A stretch of DNA of 34,133 nucleotides from Acidobacteriota bacterium (GTDB lineage Bacteria > Acidobacteriota > Blastocatellia > RBC074): positions 57,184-91,316 of the forward strand of contig JAJVID010000065.1 of the NCBI GenBank assembly GCA_022072205.1. Reading direction: 5' to 3'. The position numbers and the translations under genes were made by a program. This document shows positions 8,528-14,766 of the stretch, in pieces. Under the pieces are notes generated by a model. The model had not been told where the DNA came from. It saw only the letters and a program-made list of their open reading frames with translations, and searched no databases. The first letter of the stretch is position 1, and every line of letters starts with the position of its first letter.

Positions 8528-8821
8528 CGCATCTCCCGCCGCTTTTCAGCCAAAACGATTTTCATCTCTCCGCGAAACGGTCTGCGGGCAACTCACATGC
8601 CGCGTGAACTGAGAACGCAGGCGCGCCGTGATTCCGTTTCAAACTGTGACGCCTGTGTATGCGGTCGCTCCACTGTCGTTTTGCGCGCGGCGCCGTCAAT
8701 GTTCATCCTGTCGCTGCGCTTCAGGAATTTTCCAGCGCTCTTTCGGGCATACGGCTTGCCGCTTTAAGGGCTTCGCAAAAGATTGTCCAAAGATTATTCG
8801 CGGTAAATCAGATACAGACTT
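8528..8821. other. Divergent intergenic region
   Basis: This 294-bp gap separates the minus-strand GT4 from the plus-strand SRPBCC gene and must contain both promoters. I see no confident -35/-10 pair, terminator or RNA gene. Open frames through it are extensions of antisense frames and lack coding signs. Confidence 0.5.
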
Positions 8822-9388
8822 ATGGCAGCTTCAACAAAACCAACCGGCGCGCGCGCGAATGAACCGGCGGTAAATCATGCCGCTGAAACGAAAGAAGTAG
8901 TGGCCGAAATCAATGGCATCAGGGTGGAAAAGAGCGTCATCATCAACAGAAGCCGCTCCGACCTTTACCATTTCTGGCGGAATTTCAGGAATCTGCCTCA
9001 AATCATGAATCATCTGCAGGAAGTGCGCGTGCTCAGCCCGACGCGTTCGCATTGGGTGGCCAGAGCGCCGGTTGGAACCAAAGTCGAATGGGACGCCGAG
9101 ATTACGCACGATCAGGAAAACGAATTGATCGCATGGCGTTCGTTGGAAGGAGCGACCGTCGCCAACGCGGGATCGGTGCGGTTCCTGCATTTCACCGAAC
9201 ACGAAACCGAGGTGAGAGTCTCCCTGGAATACAACCCGCCAGGCGGACGGCTGGGCGCGTTCATCGCCAGCATCTTCGGCGGAAGCCCTGAGCAACAAAT
9301 CACCAAAGACCTGTCCAGTTTCAAACACATGATGGAGAGCGATTCCAGACCAGCCGGCGAAGCTGACGCCGACGAAGAAGTGATCTGA
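8822..9388 (+). CDS. SRPBCC-family (cyclase/dehydrase-like) protein
   Basis: A 188-aa protein with one SRPBCC/START-like fold from about residue 40 to 175. It shows the family pattern VEKSVIINRSRSDLYHFWRNFRNLPQIMNHLQEVRVL, then HWVARAPVGTKVEWDAEIT, ENELIAWRSLEG and VRVSLEYNPPGG, ending in a long C-terminal helix (ITKDLSSFKHMME). The fold makes a hydrophobic ligand cavity; such proteins in soil bacteria are annotated cyclase/dehydrase or stress-linked, ligand unknown. The first ~37 residues are polar and probably disordered. No good ribosome-binding site precedes the ATG, so the true start could be internal. It has no operon partner on the plus strand. Confidence 0.85.
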   Translation: MAASTKPTGARANEPAVNHAAETKEVVAEINGIRVEKSVIINRSRSDLYHFWRNFRNLPQIMNHLQEVRVLSPTRSHWVARAPVGTKVEWDAEITHDQENELIAWRSLEGATVANAGSVRFLHFTEHETEVRVSLEYNPPGGRLGAFIASIFGGSPEQQITKDLSSFKHMMESDSRPAGEADADEEVI

Positions 9389-9397
9389 GGCTTGCGT

Positions 9398-9595
9398 CTA
9401 TGAAGATTGCGCCGGCGAAGATTGCGCAGGCATCGGTATGTCGCCCGGCCTGCATTCAGGATGCCCGCAGCCGCATACTGAACCTGCGTCGGGATCGTTG
9501 CTCGCGGTCATGCAGTAACTACCGCAATAACCTGTGCTTGCTTGCGCGGGACAATTGCAGATAGCGTGAGCGCATTTATCGGTCATGCTTTCCAT
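9398..9595 (-). CDS. Small metallothionein-like Cys-rich protein
   Basis: A 65-aa protein with 8 cysteines and 2 histidines: C8, H10, C13, C15, C24, C28, C41, C43, H45 and C48. The motifs KCAHAICNCP, YCGSYC and VCGCGHPEC match the ligand arrangement of bacterial metallothioneins (SmtA/BmtA type), which chelate Zn(II), Cd(II) and similar ions in the cytoplasm. The Ser/Pro/Gln-rich C-terminus (MPAQSSPAQSS) is not part of the fold. I chose ATG 9595 because GGAA lies 7 nt upstream; an in-frame GTG at 9613 and ATG at 9586 are alternatives. A strong minus-strand terminator just upstream isolates it from the preceding remnant, so it probably has its own promoter. No SmtB-type repressor gene is adjacent. 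Confidence 0.8.
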   Translation of the reverse strand: MESMTDKCAHAICNCPAQASTGYCGSYCMTASNDPDAGSVCGCGHPECRPGDIPMPAQSSPAQSS

Positions 9596-9617
9596 TGCTA
9601 TTTCCGGCAACACCTCT

Positions 9618-9669
9618 AAAAAAATTTAGGCAGGCATCAACCCATCCCGACAAAGGTCAATGCCTGCCT
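9618..9669 (-). terminator. Rho-independent terminator (minus strand)
   Basis: AGGCAGGCAT at 9628-9637 pairs with ATGCCTGCCT at 9660-9669. On the minus strand the stem is followed by AAATTTTTTT (T-run complementing the A-run at 9618-9624). It would end minus-strand transcripts coming from the gene remnant at 9699-9857, just before the metallothionein-like gene. Confidence 0.7.
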
Positions 9670-9671
9670 CG

Positions 9672-9695
9672 TTCTTTCCTGTTGCCAGGAAAGAA
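9672..9695. repeat. Perfect 10-bp hairpin
   Basis: TTCTTTCCTG at 9672-9681 and CAGGAAAGAA at 9686-9695 are perfect reverse complements with a 4-nt loop (TTGC). It sits between the remnant's stop codon and the adjacent intrinsic terminator and may strengthen 3'-end formation or RNA stability. Confidence 0.6.
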
Positions 9696-9698
9696 TGC

Positions 9699-9857
9699 TC
9701 AATGCGCCGCGATATCGCCGCCCAGGTTGCGCCATTCGCGCTCAATCCATCTGGCGTCGTCCGCTGATCGCGGCGCAACGCGGATCAGGATTCCACCACC
9801 TTTACTCCCTGCCTCGTAATGTTTCGCCCGTTCCTCCGGAATTCCCGATCCAATCCC
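9699..9857 (-). pseudogene. 3' remnant of a general-stress-type protein gene
   Basis: On the minus strand this 52-codon stretch reads GIGSGIPEERAKHYEAG, then GGGILIRVAP and EREWRNLGGDIAAH before a TGA stop. The GIPEE-A--YE-G---GG--I-V pattern is the typical C-terminal half of small general-stress proteins with a glycine-rich hydrophobic hairpin (YflT/DUF1269-like families). Upstream in the same frame stops appear repeatedly, and the expected Gly-rich segment seems split over other frames (ITGAAFISFAF in another frame). I read it as a decayed gene whose 5' part is lost or scrambled. The family assignment rests on a short motif and is tentative. Confidence 0.4.
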
Positions 9858-10182
9858 CTGAATGCAAAACTGATGAACGCCGCTCCGGTGATGAGTTCAT
9901 CGGCTCCATTGCTTTAGCAATCGTCATTGGCTTAGCAACATTGATGCCAGATAAAACTCTATCAATCAGGCTCAAAACCGCATCGCTTCGTTGCGCACAA
10001 GAACGCCGGCGCCGATGTAACCGTACAGCGGTTGTCTTCGATACGAACATTCCTCTTCTCTTGTCGCGTTCAATTCGGCATTCAACATTCGTGTCATTGA
10101 CGGCGTCAGTCATTCGCCCGCGATTGATCGGCTTACAAGATGGCGACAATAAAAGAAGGGGAAACAGGAAGTAACTGCTCAG
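9858..10182. other. Non-coding or decayed DNA
   Basis: No intact gene is recognisable. It is probably the scrambled upstream part of the remnant at 9699-9857: in that frame a stretch reading YGYIGAGVLVRNEAM (about 9975-10025) is followed by several stops. One minus-strand frame opens at 10194 with a lipoprotein-like start, but the remainder is arginine-rich and unconvincing. Confidence 0.4.
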
Positions 10183-10302
10183 CAGGATAGACAAGAGGAT
10201 TTCGCAACAAACGGAAAAAACGGGAAGGAAGGAAAAGTTCCTCGGCTTGTTTCCTTTTGTTCAGTCTTTTCCGTTTGTTGCGTAATCCTCCTGTCTATCC
10301 TG
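10183..10302. repeat. 120-bp palindromic element with 36-bp arms
   Basis: The arms 10183-10218 and 10267-10302 are reverse complements with only two mismatches; each ends in CAGGATAGACA-like outer sequence and a CGCAACAAACGGAAAA inner part. The 48-bp centre is purine/pyrimidine-biased and can fold further (AAGGAAA with TTTCCTT). No transposase gene is inside. The outer sequence resembles the CAGGATAAACAGGAT-type palindromes scattered in many bacterial intergenic regions. It could be a MITE-like or REP-like element. Confidence 0.7.
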
Positions 10303-10399
10303 CGCGAGAAGCGGGCAAGCTCTTAGCACGCCAATTGCTTGGGACACGGCGTCTGCAAGTTAGCTCATTGAGTGTTGTACTAGCTCATTGAGACGGTTG

Positions 10400-10662
10400 T
10401 GCTCACTAGACATTGCTGGGATGAAATCGCTAGCTGATAAGAATGAAGGTATAGAAGGAGTCGAAACCGGCGAGATAGCGCGTGATCGCAGTCGCCACGT
10501 TTTAGTCTCCGATTCATAGCCACAAATTACATAAGCCAATTGGCGGACAATCTGACGCTTGCCACAACGGATCGCCAACGATTGTCCGCGCCGGTAATGC
10601 TTGCCAATGTCTGGTCATATTTTATGGGCGGCTTCGCCGAGCGAGGCCGCCCGTATTTTTTT
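10400..10662 (+). ncRNA. Candidate structured RNA ending in an intrinsic terminator
   Basis: No protein gene is recognisable here, yet the segment ends in a strong terminator and contains another hairpin: GCGGACAATC (10543-10552) pairs exactly with GATTGTCCGC (10580-10589). Just upstream, TAGCTCATTGAG occurs twice (10361-10372 and 10381-10392). A short plus-strand frame runs to a stop near 10520 (MKSLADKNEGIEGVETGEIA) but has no ribosome-binding site or recognisable family. The 5' end is a guess. A small RNA, or the tail of a lost gene, would both fit. Confidence 0.3.
10623..10662 (+). terminator. Rho-independent terminator (plus strand)
   Basis: TATGGGCGGC at 10623-10632 pairs with GCCGCCCGTA at 10646-10655 (one G-U pair), followed by seven T at 10656-10662. 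This is the strongest plus-strand terminator seen in the window, and no recognisable gene lies upstream of it. Confidence 0.8.
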
Positions 10663-10907
10663 CCATCGAGCGAATCAACTCACCATTCTGTTCACGCCAC
10701 GCGGAATCGCAAAGTCACTTCAACATCGCCTGTGAGCACGCGCCTTGCGTGCCCTTTTCGATGGCGCCGAGCTTAACGGCGCCAGACGCGGGCAGACATT
10801 CATCTTTGAAGTTGACATGTAATTGGAATTGACGCCACGTCTTAACCATTGCCACTGGCCGCCGATGCGGTTTGTGACAATTGAAATGAGAAGGAGATAT
10901 TTCCACG
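10663..10907 (+). other. Leader of the SYLF gene
   Basis: This non-coding region must contain the promoter of the SYLF-domain gene. A TTGACA occurs at 10812-10817 but no -10 element lies at the right distance. AAGGAG at 10891-10896 is the ribosome-binding site, 11 nt before the ATG. Confidence 0.5.
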
Positions 10908-11708
10908 ATGAAACTCGAATCCATTCTGAAATTGGCGGCAGCCTGTTTCCTGACGCTGGCTTTATCCGCCGTGTCGTTCAGCCAAAATCAGACCGCCGGG
11001 AAAGACCCGAACAACAAGGCTAACACCCAGCCCACAACGGCCAGGAACGATGATCACATCCTCGGAACCACCAAGGATGAAGAGAAACAGTCCAGAAAGG
11101 CCGCCAATGCGCTCAAAGACATCATGAAGGCCCCCGGCAGAGGAATTCCGCAAAACGTTTTCGACCGCGCCGAATGCGTGGTTGTCTTTCCAGAAGTCAA
11201 CAGATCCGGTTCCACCGTTAGCGGACGCGGCGTGGTCAGTTGCCGCAAGGGCGGCAGTTGGAGCGCGCCTGTTTATTTGAATATCCGCAGCGATGATTTC
11301 GGCGCCAAGATCGGGCCTGAACCTACCGACCTGATCGTGTTGTGTATGAACAGAGACACCGTCAATCCGCTGTCGGGCGGCAAATTCACAGTCGGCGCTG
11401 ACGCTCCGGCGGCTGCGGGGCCAGTGGGGCCGACAGCGCCGGCAGCGCCGGCAGGAACGGCCGCCGCGAATTCGCCCGCCGCGATGAACGCCCAGATACT
11501 TTGCTATTCGCGCAGCAAGGGAAAGGTCGCCGGCGTGGCGATGGATGGCGTCACGTTCGAGACGGATACAAGCGGCATGCGTGATGTGTACGGCGACAAC
11601 GTCAATTCCGGGGAAATACTGGGAGGCTCCAGAACCAACGCGCCATCCAGGGTGATGGCCTTCTCGGAAACGCTTTCTCGCTACACTTCGCGCCAGGCCA
11701 GGAAATAG
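10908..11708 (+). CDS. Secreted SYLF/Ysc84-domain lipid-binding protein
   Basis: A 266-aa protein with a Sec signal peptide (MKLESILKLAAACFLTLALSAVSFSQ, cleavage near residue 26), then a polar linker to about residue 58. The SYLF (Ysc84/DUF500) domain covers about residues 58-262: RKAANALKDIMKAPGRGIPQNVFDRAECVVVFPEV, GRGVVSCRKG-SWSAPVYLNI, DFGAKIGPEPTDLIVLCMN and a C-terminal FETDTSGMRDVYGD. The family binds phosphoinositide-like lipids in eukaryotes; bacterial members are periplasmic and functionally unclear. An Ala/Pro-rich insert (PAAAGPVGPTAPAAPAG, about residues 165-190) interrupts the domain where others have a short GKAAA-like loop. It is monocistronic, with a strong start signal (AAGGAG) and a hairpin downstream. 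Confidence 0.88.
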   Translation: MKLESILKLAAACFLTLALSAVSFSQNQTAGKDPNNKANTQPTTARNDDHILGTTKDEEKQSRKAANALKDIMKAPGRGIPQNVFDRAECVVVFPEVNRSGSTVSGRGVVSCRKGGSWSAPVYLNIRSDDFGAKIGPEPTDLIVLCMNRDTVNPLSGGKFTVGADAPAAAGPVGPTAPAAPAGTAAANSPAAMNAQILCYSRSKGKVAGVAMDGVTFETDTSGMRDVYGDNVNSGEILGGSRTNAPSRVMAFSETLSRYTSRQARK

Positions 11709-11746
11709 AACCAGGCGCGCTCAACGAAAATCTGGGCGCTTAAGGC

Positions 11747-11766
11747 GGGATGAAAAGGTATCCCGT
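11747..11766. repeat. Short hairpin after the SYLF gene
   Basis: CGGGAT and ATCCCG pair across an 8-nt loop 39 nt beyond the SYLF stop codon. There is no T-run, so termination is not claimed. Confidence 0.4.
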
Positions 11767-11798
11767 CACACAATTCCAGCCCCGGATTTTCCGGAAGA

Positions 11799-11885
11799 GT
11801 CGCAGGCGCATCCGCGAGCGGCGCGCAGGGAGGTAACTCCTGTCTGTGCGCGTCAGGGCGCTCGGCGGGTGCGCCTGCGACTTTT
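11799..11885 (+). terminator. Long stem with T-rich tail downstream of SYLF gene
   Basis: GTCGCAGGCGCA at 11799-11810 pairs perfectly with TGCGCCTGCGAC at 11870-11881, and the inner part also pairs imperfectly (CCGCGAGCG/CGCTCGGCGG; GGAG/CTCC). TTTTATTTT follows. The large branched stem about 90 nt past the stop could terminate the SYLF transcript or be a processed small RNA. Confidence 0.5.
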
Positions 11886-12173
11886 ATTTTCAGCCGGAAT
11901 TTAGAGACTCAAAGAAGCCACAACCACTGGGACATGACTCTCTGGGAACGGTAGTTGCTATGTTCAGTTATGCCACCTGAAAGCAGATGACCCATGGCCT
12001 GATCTTTAAAATTCGTCCTGACTTTGACAGACAAATTCCGATACGGTTGGGAAGGAGAAGAACAGGCGCATTACACACAACACGCCCCAGCGCCGGAAAT
12101 ACGGAAGGATGGCGTGACTAATGTAGAAGGAGCCTTATCGGTTCAATAAACCGAAGGGAATTGCACCCGATGT
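11886..12173. other. Intergenic region upstream of the response regulator
   Basis: This stretch has no gene that I can recognise. It has TTGACA near 12021 and AGGAG-like sequences near 12050 and 12126, but no complete promoter or ribosome-binding site in the right place. CGGTT/AACCG around 12140 forms a small hairpin. Confidence 0.4.
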
Positions 12174-12641
12174 ATGGAACAACAACGGAAAGAATTTGCG
12201 CTGGTCATTGACGACGATCAAGACCAGGCTGAATTGATCAAAGAGGTTCTCGCGCCAGAAGGATACGACGTACTGACCACTGATAACGCCAGAGAAGGGT
12301 TGAAACTTTCGGATACTTATCATCCTTTTGTCATCATCACAGATTTCGGCATGCCAGACATGGATGGCGCGGAATTGGTTGAACATCTCAGGACGAATGG
12401 AACGTCGGATATACCGGTCGTCCTGGTCACGGCTTACCCGCCTGAGTACGTTGAACAGAGACTGGATTTCAACTACCTTCCGGACCTGATCATGTCCAAG
12501 CCAGTGGATTTCGATCAGTTGGTAGAAACCGTCCGCGATTACTATCAAAATGGTTATCAACCTCAGTTCCGCCTGCAAAATCAGCTTCAAAGCTGTTTTG
12601 CAGGCGTTTCCCTCTCCCACCAAATGAACGGCGTCAGGTGA
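12174..12641 (+). CDS. Single-domain response regulator
   Basis: A 155-aa protein made of one CheY-like receiver domain (about residues 7-125). The acidic pocket is D13-D15 (VIDDDQD), the phosphoacceptor D57 (IITDFGMPDMDG), the switch threonine T86 (VLVTAYP) and the conserved K109 (IMSKPVDF). There is no DNA-binding or enzymatic output domain; the last ~30 residues are a polar tail rich in Gln. It likely acts by protein-protein interaction, as CheY- or Spo0F-like proteins do. No histidine kinase is adjacent, so its partner lies elsewhere. There is no good ribosome-binding site close to the ATG. Confidence 0.93.
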   Translation: MEQQRKEFALVIDDDQDQAELIKEVLAPEGYDVLTTDNAREGLKLSDTYHPFVIITDFGMPDMDGAELVEHLRTNGTSDIPVVLVTAYPPEYVEQRLDFNYLPDLIMSKPVDFDQLVETVRDYYQNGYQPQFRLQNQLQSCFAGVSLSHQMNGVR

Positions 12642-12738
12642 AAAAGCACCGGCGCATCGCCACGGCTGTCCTACCTTAATTCTCTGACCTTATTTGCCTG
12701 GTCTCGCTGTCTGCCGTCTTACCGGATCCGCAGGCGCG

Positions 12739-12978
12739 CTATTCCGCGTCGCGCGCTTTTCCGCTCTCCCTGCGAACAGCTTCATCCGCCTTTCGCTCAA
12801 CCTCGCTGATGATCTCCTCTTCCAGAGAACCGGGGATGAAGTTTCGCCGGCCCGCGCCGGTATTCGATTTGGACTGTGTGTACCGGCGCTTGTAAACGTC
12901 GTGGATGATGTCTTCTCCCTGACGTTCACGTCCGGCGATCTTGTAATGATCCGGATTGACGTTGTTCTTACTGCTCAT
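12739..12978 (-). CDS. Small conserved hypothetical protein
   Basis: A 79-aa, highly charged soluble protein with no membrane segment or cysteine. The N-terminal part NVNPDHYKIAGRERQGEDIIHDVYKRRY recalls small proteins found in soil bacteria beginning with an NPDHYK--GR-RQGE motif. The C-terminal half is a predicted helix (LEEEIISEVERKADEAVRRESGKARDAE). Function is unknown. AAGGAG sits 6 nt before the ATG. It starts 9 nt after the stop of the Vms1-like gene on the same strand, so the two are almost certainly cotranscribed, which hints at a role in stress or translation quality control. Confidence 0.75.
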   Translation of the reverse strand: MSSKNNVNPDHYKIAGRERQGEDIIHDVYKRRYTQSKSNTGAGRRNFIPGSLEEEIISEVERKADEAVRRESGKARDAE

Positions 12979-12987
12979 AACAACTCC

Positions 12988-14130
12988 TTAAAGACGATAT
13001 CGCAGCTTCGCGCCCACCCCGCCGCGCTCGGCGAGCCGCGAGGCGTCTTCGATGAACGTGATCTTCGCGTCCGTCTGGCGCGCGCGCGCCACCAATTCAT
13101 CGGCGATCATCGCGCTGCGCGTTTCGCCGCTCGTCTCGCCATTTCTACGGGCGTTCAGAGCTTCGAGCGCCGCAGGAACAATCGCCGCGTCGCTCCCGGT
13201 CAAATCGTCGCGCACATCCTGTTCGGACGCGCTCAGCAGCATTTCTTCGACCTGCCCCAGAGTCAGCGCCACCAGCGTCTCGCGCGCGCCAGTCACGGCA
13301 AAGCCGACGCCCAGATATTCGTCCAACAACTTCCCGACCTTCTCGGCGTCTTGCCGGGCGTCGTGCGCGCGCACCGCCTCGAAGCTCGCCTTCATCACTT
13401 CGTGTTCGGGCGTGGTCATGTCCAGGCGGAGCACGTCAATCACGCGATCTTCCAGCCGCTGGGGGAATTGTTCACGCAACAGCGGGATGATCACTTCGTC
13501 GCCCGCAAGCACGACCCGTTCGATGTTCTCTCGATGGGCCAGGCGATCCAATTCATCAACCACATCTTTCGCGTGGCGCAGGTGGTAATTGTCAATATGC
13601 CTTTGATAACGAGCCTGCGACCAGCCGCCGATCATCGTGCGATTGACTTTCGGATTGACGACGGTGCGCTGTTCAAGCTCTTCGTGCGCGCCGAAAACAT
13701 AGAGACGCGCAGTGTTGGTGTCGGCCACCAGCGCGATGTAAGGCGGATAATGATCAATAAAACGCGCCAGCGAATAAACGTGCGGTTGATAAGAAGTATA
13801 GAGATGATTCTCTTCAATCGGCGCGTCGAACTGAACGGCTTCAAAAAAATCGTTCTCCGCCGAGCAGGCGAAGATCGCCGCGCCGTTGGCGGAGGGGCGC
13901 AGTTCGTCGCGCAGGTATAAGTTGATGCGCTCGGTGTCGCGGTCGAAGCTCACGCGTTCGGGCGTCCTCATCGTCCAGTTCTTCGCCCGCGCGTTGAATT
14001 CGCGGCGCACAAACGCATCGAAGTAGTCGCGCCCGTTTTGATCAGCTTGTGTGTTCAGGTAAAGACTGACGACTGGAAAAGGTGTGGGTTCAAATGAGAC
14101 CAACCGGTCAATTAGATTGTTCGGCGCCAT
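12988..14130 (-). CDS. Vms1/Ankzf1-family (bacterial eRF1-like) protein
   Basis: A 380-aa protein with the three-part layout of bacterial archaeo-eukaryotic release-factor homologues. The N-terminal domain spans about 1-130, a central Rossmann-like domain about 130-265 and a C-terminal L7Ae-like domain about 270-380. The key loop is GGWSQ (168-172, in MIGGWSQARYQRHIDNY), equivalent to the GGQ/GSQ loop that positions a glutamine for peptidyl-tRNA cleavage in eRF1 and Vms1. By family knowledge it should release nascent chains from stalled ribosomes or split ribosomal subunits. The glutamine Q172 is present. It is followed 9 nt later by a 79-aa unknown gene. Confidence 0.8.
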   Translation of the reverse strand: MAPNNLIDRLVSFEPTPFPVVSLYLNTQADQNGRDYFDAFVRREFNARAKNWTMRTPERVSFDRDTERINLYLRDELRPSANGAAIFACSAENDFFEAVQFDAPIEENHLYTSYQPHVYSLARFIDHYPPYIALVADTNTARLYVFGAHEELEQRTVVNPKVNRTMIGGWSQARYQRHIDNYHLRHAKDVVDELDRLAHRENIERVVLAGDEVIIPLLREQFPQRLEDRVIDVLRLDMTTPEHEVMKASFEAVRAHDARQDAEKVGKLLDEYLGVGFAVTGARETLVALTLGQVEEMLLSASEQDVRDDLTGSDAAIVPAALEALNARRNGETSGETRSAMIADELVARARQTDAKITFIEDASRLAERGGVGAKLRYRL

Positions 14131-14209
14131 AATTCCTTATCATTCCTCTCAAAACGATATGAGTCTGGATGAATGGAAATCTGCAATTGCCGCGCCAGCA
14201 ACCCGGTTA

Positions 14210-14746
14210 TTATTTTTCGATCTCTTCGATGATTAATTCCATTCCTGTCTTCATTGCCTTGTAATAAGCGCTTTCCCGTAAGCGCGGCGTCACGCCAGTT
14301 CGCAGGATTTCTTTGCACCTTGAATTGGAAAGTTTCCGCTCCAGCCCGTACCCGACTTCTATTCTCACCCGCCGGTCTTTGACGGCTATCAGTAGGAGGA
14401 CGCCATTGTTTTTATCTTTCCGCCCAATTCCCCATGTGTTGAATAATTTCGTCGCGTAGGATTCGATATTTTCGAACGGCTTTATCGTTTCAATGGTTAC
14501 CACTGCAAGTTGCGCTGTTGTTCGTTGCTCGAATGCGGCGGCGATTTTGGTGAGTTCCTGTTCTTCGTCATCATTAAGGAGTTGCCCGAAATCGTTTATG
14601 TACCCCTTCGGCTCGGGGAATTGTGTCGCGCTCGTTTTGTCTACCTTCTGCGCGCAACTGAACTCCACTCCTGCAATCGTCCCGCCGGCAATTACGAGAA
14701 GGGCAAGAAATATGCTTGAAGTCGCTGTCCACCTTCTTCGATTCAT
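14210..14746 (-). CDS. TPM-domain protein
   Basis: A 178-aa exported protein. Residues about 9-32 form a signal peptide or membrane anchor (SSIFLALLVIAGGTIAGVEFSCAQ). The TPM domain (about 45-178) shows PKGYINDFGQLLNDDEEQELTKIAAAFEQRTTAQLAVVTI, YATKLFNTWGIGRKDKNNGVLLLIAVKDRRVRIEVGYGLE and a C-terminal helix. TPM proteins are periplasmic; some have acid phosphatase activity and others help photosystem repair. Unlike many family members it lacks the C-terminal transmembrane segment and Gly-rich tail. The start has no clear ribosome-binding site; with only 20 nt to the upstream GH1-like stop, translational coupling is possible. Confidence 0.85.
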   Translation of the reverse strand: MNRRRWTATSSIFLALLVIAGGTIAGVEFSCAQKVDKTSATQFPEPKGYINDFGQLLNDDEEQELTKIAAAFEQRTTAQLAVVTIETIKPFENIESYATKLFNTWGIGRKDKNNGVLLLIAVKDRRVRIEVGYGLERKLSNSRCKEILRTGVTPRLRESAYYKAMKTGMELIIEEIEK

Positions 14747-14766
14747 TGTTCAGTTGCGTGTTGAGG

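Noticed and set aside
7847..8767. Plus-strand frame over the GT4 gene and its promoter region
   Set aside because: It runs opposite a recognisable glycosyltransferase, has no start signal and no recognisable domain.
9802..10194. Minus-strand frame with a lipoprotein-like N-terminus (LLLLSPSC)
   Set aside because: The rest is arginine-rich and unlike any family, it overlaps the gene remnant in another frame, and the first codons touch the 120-bp palindromic element.
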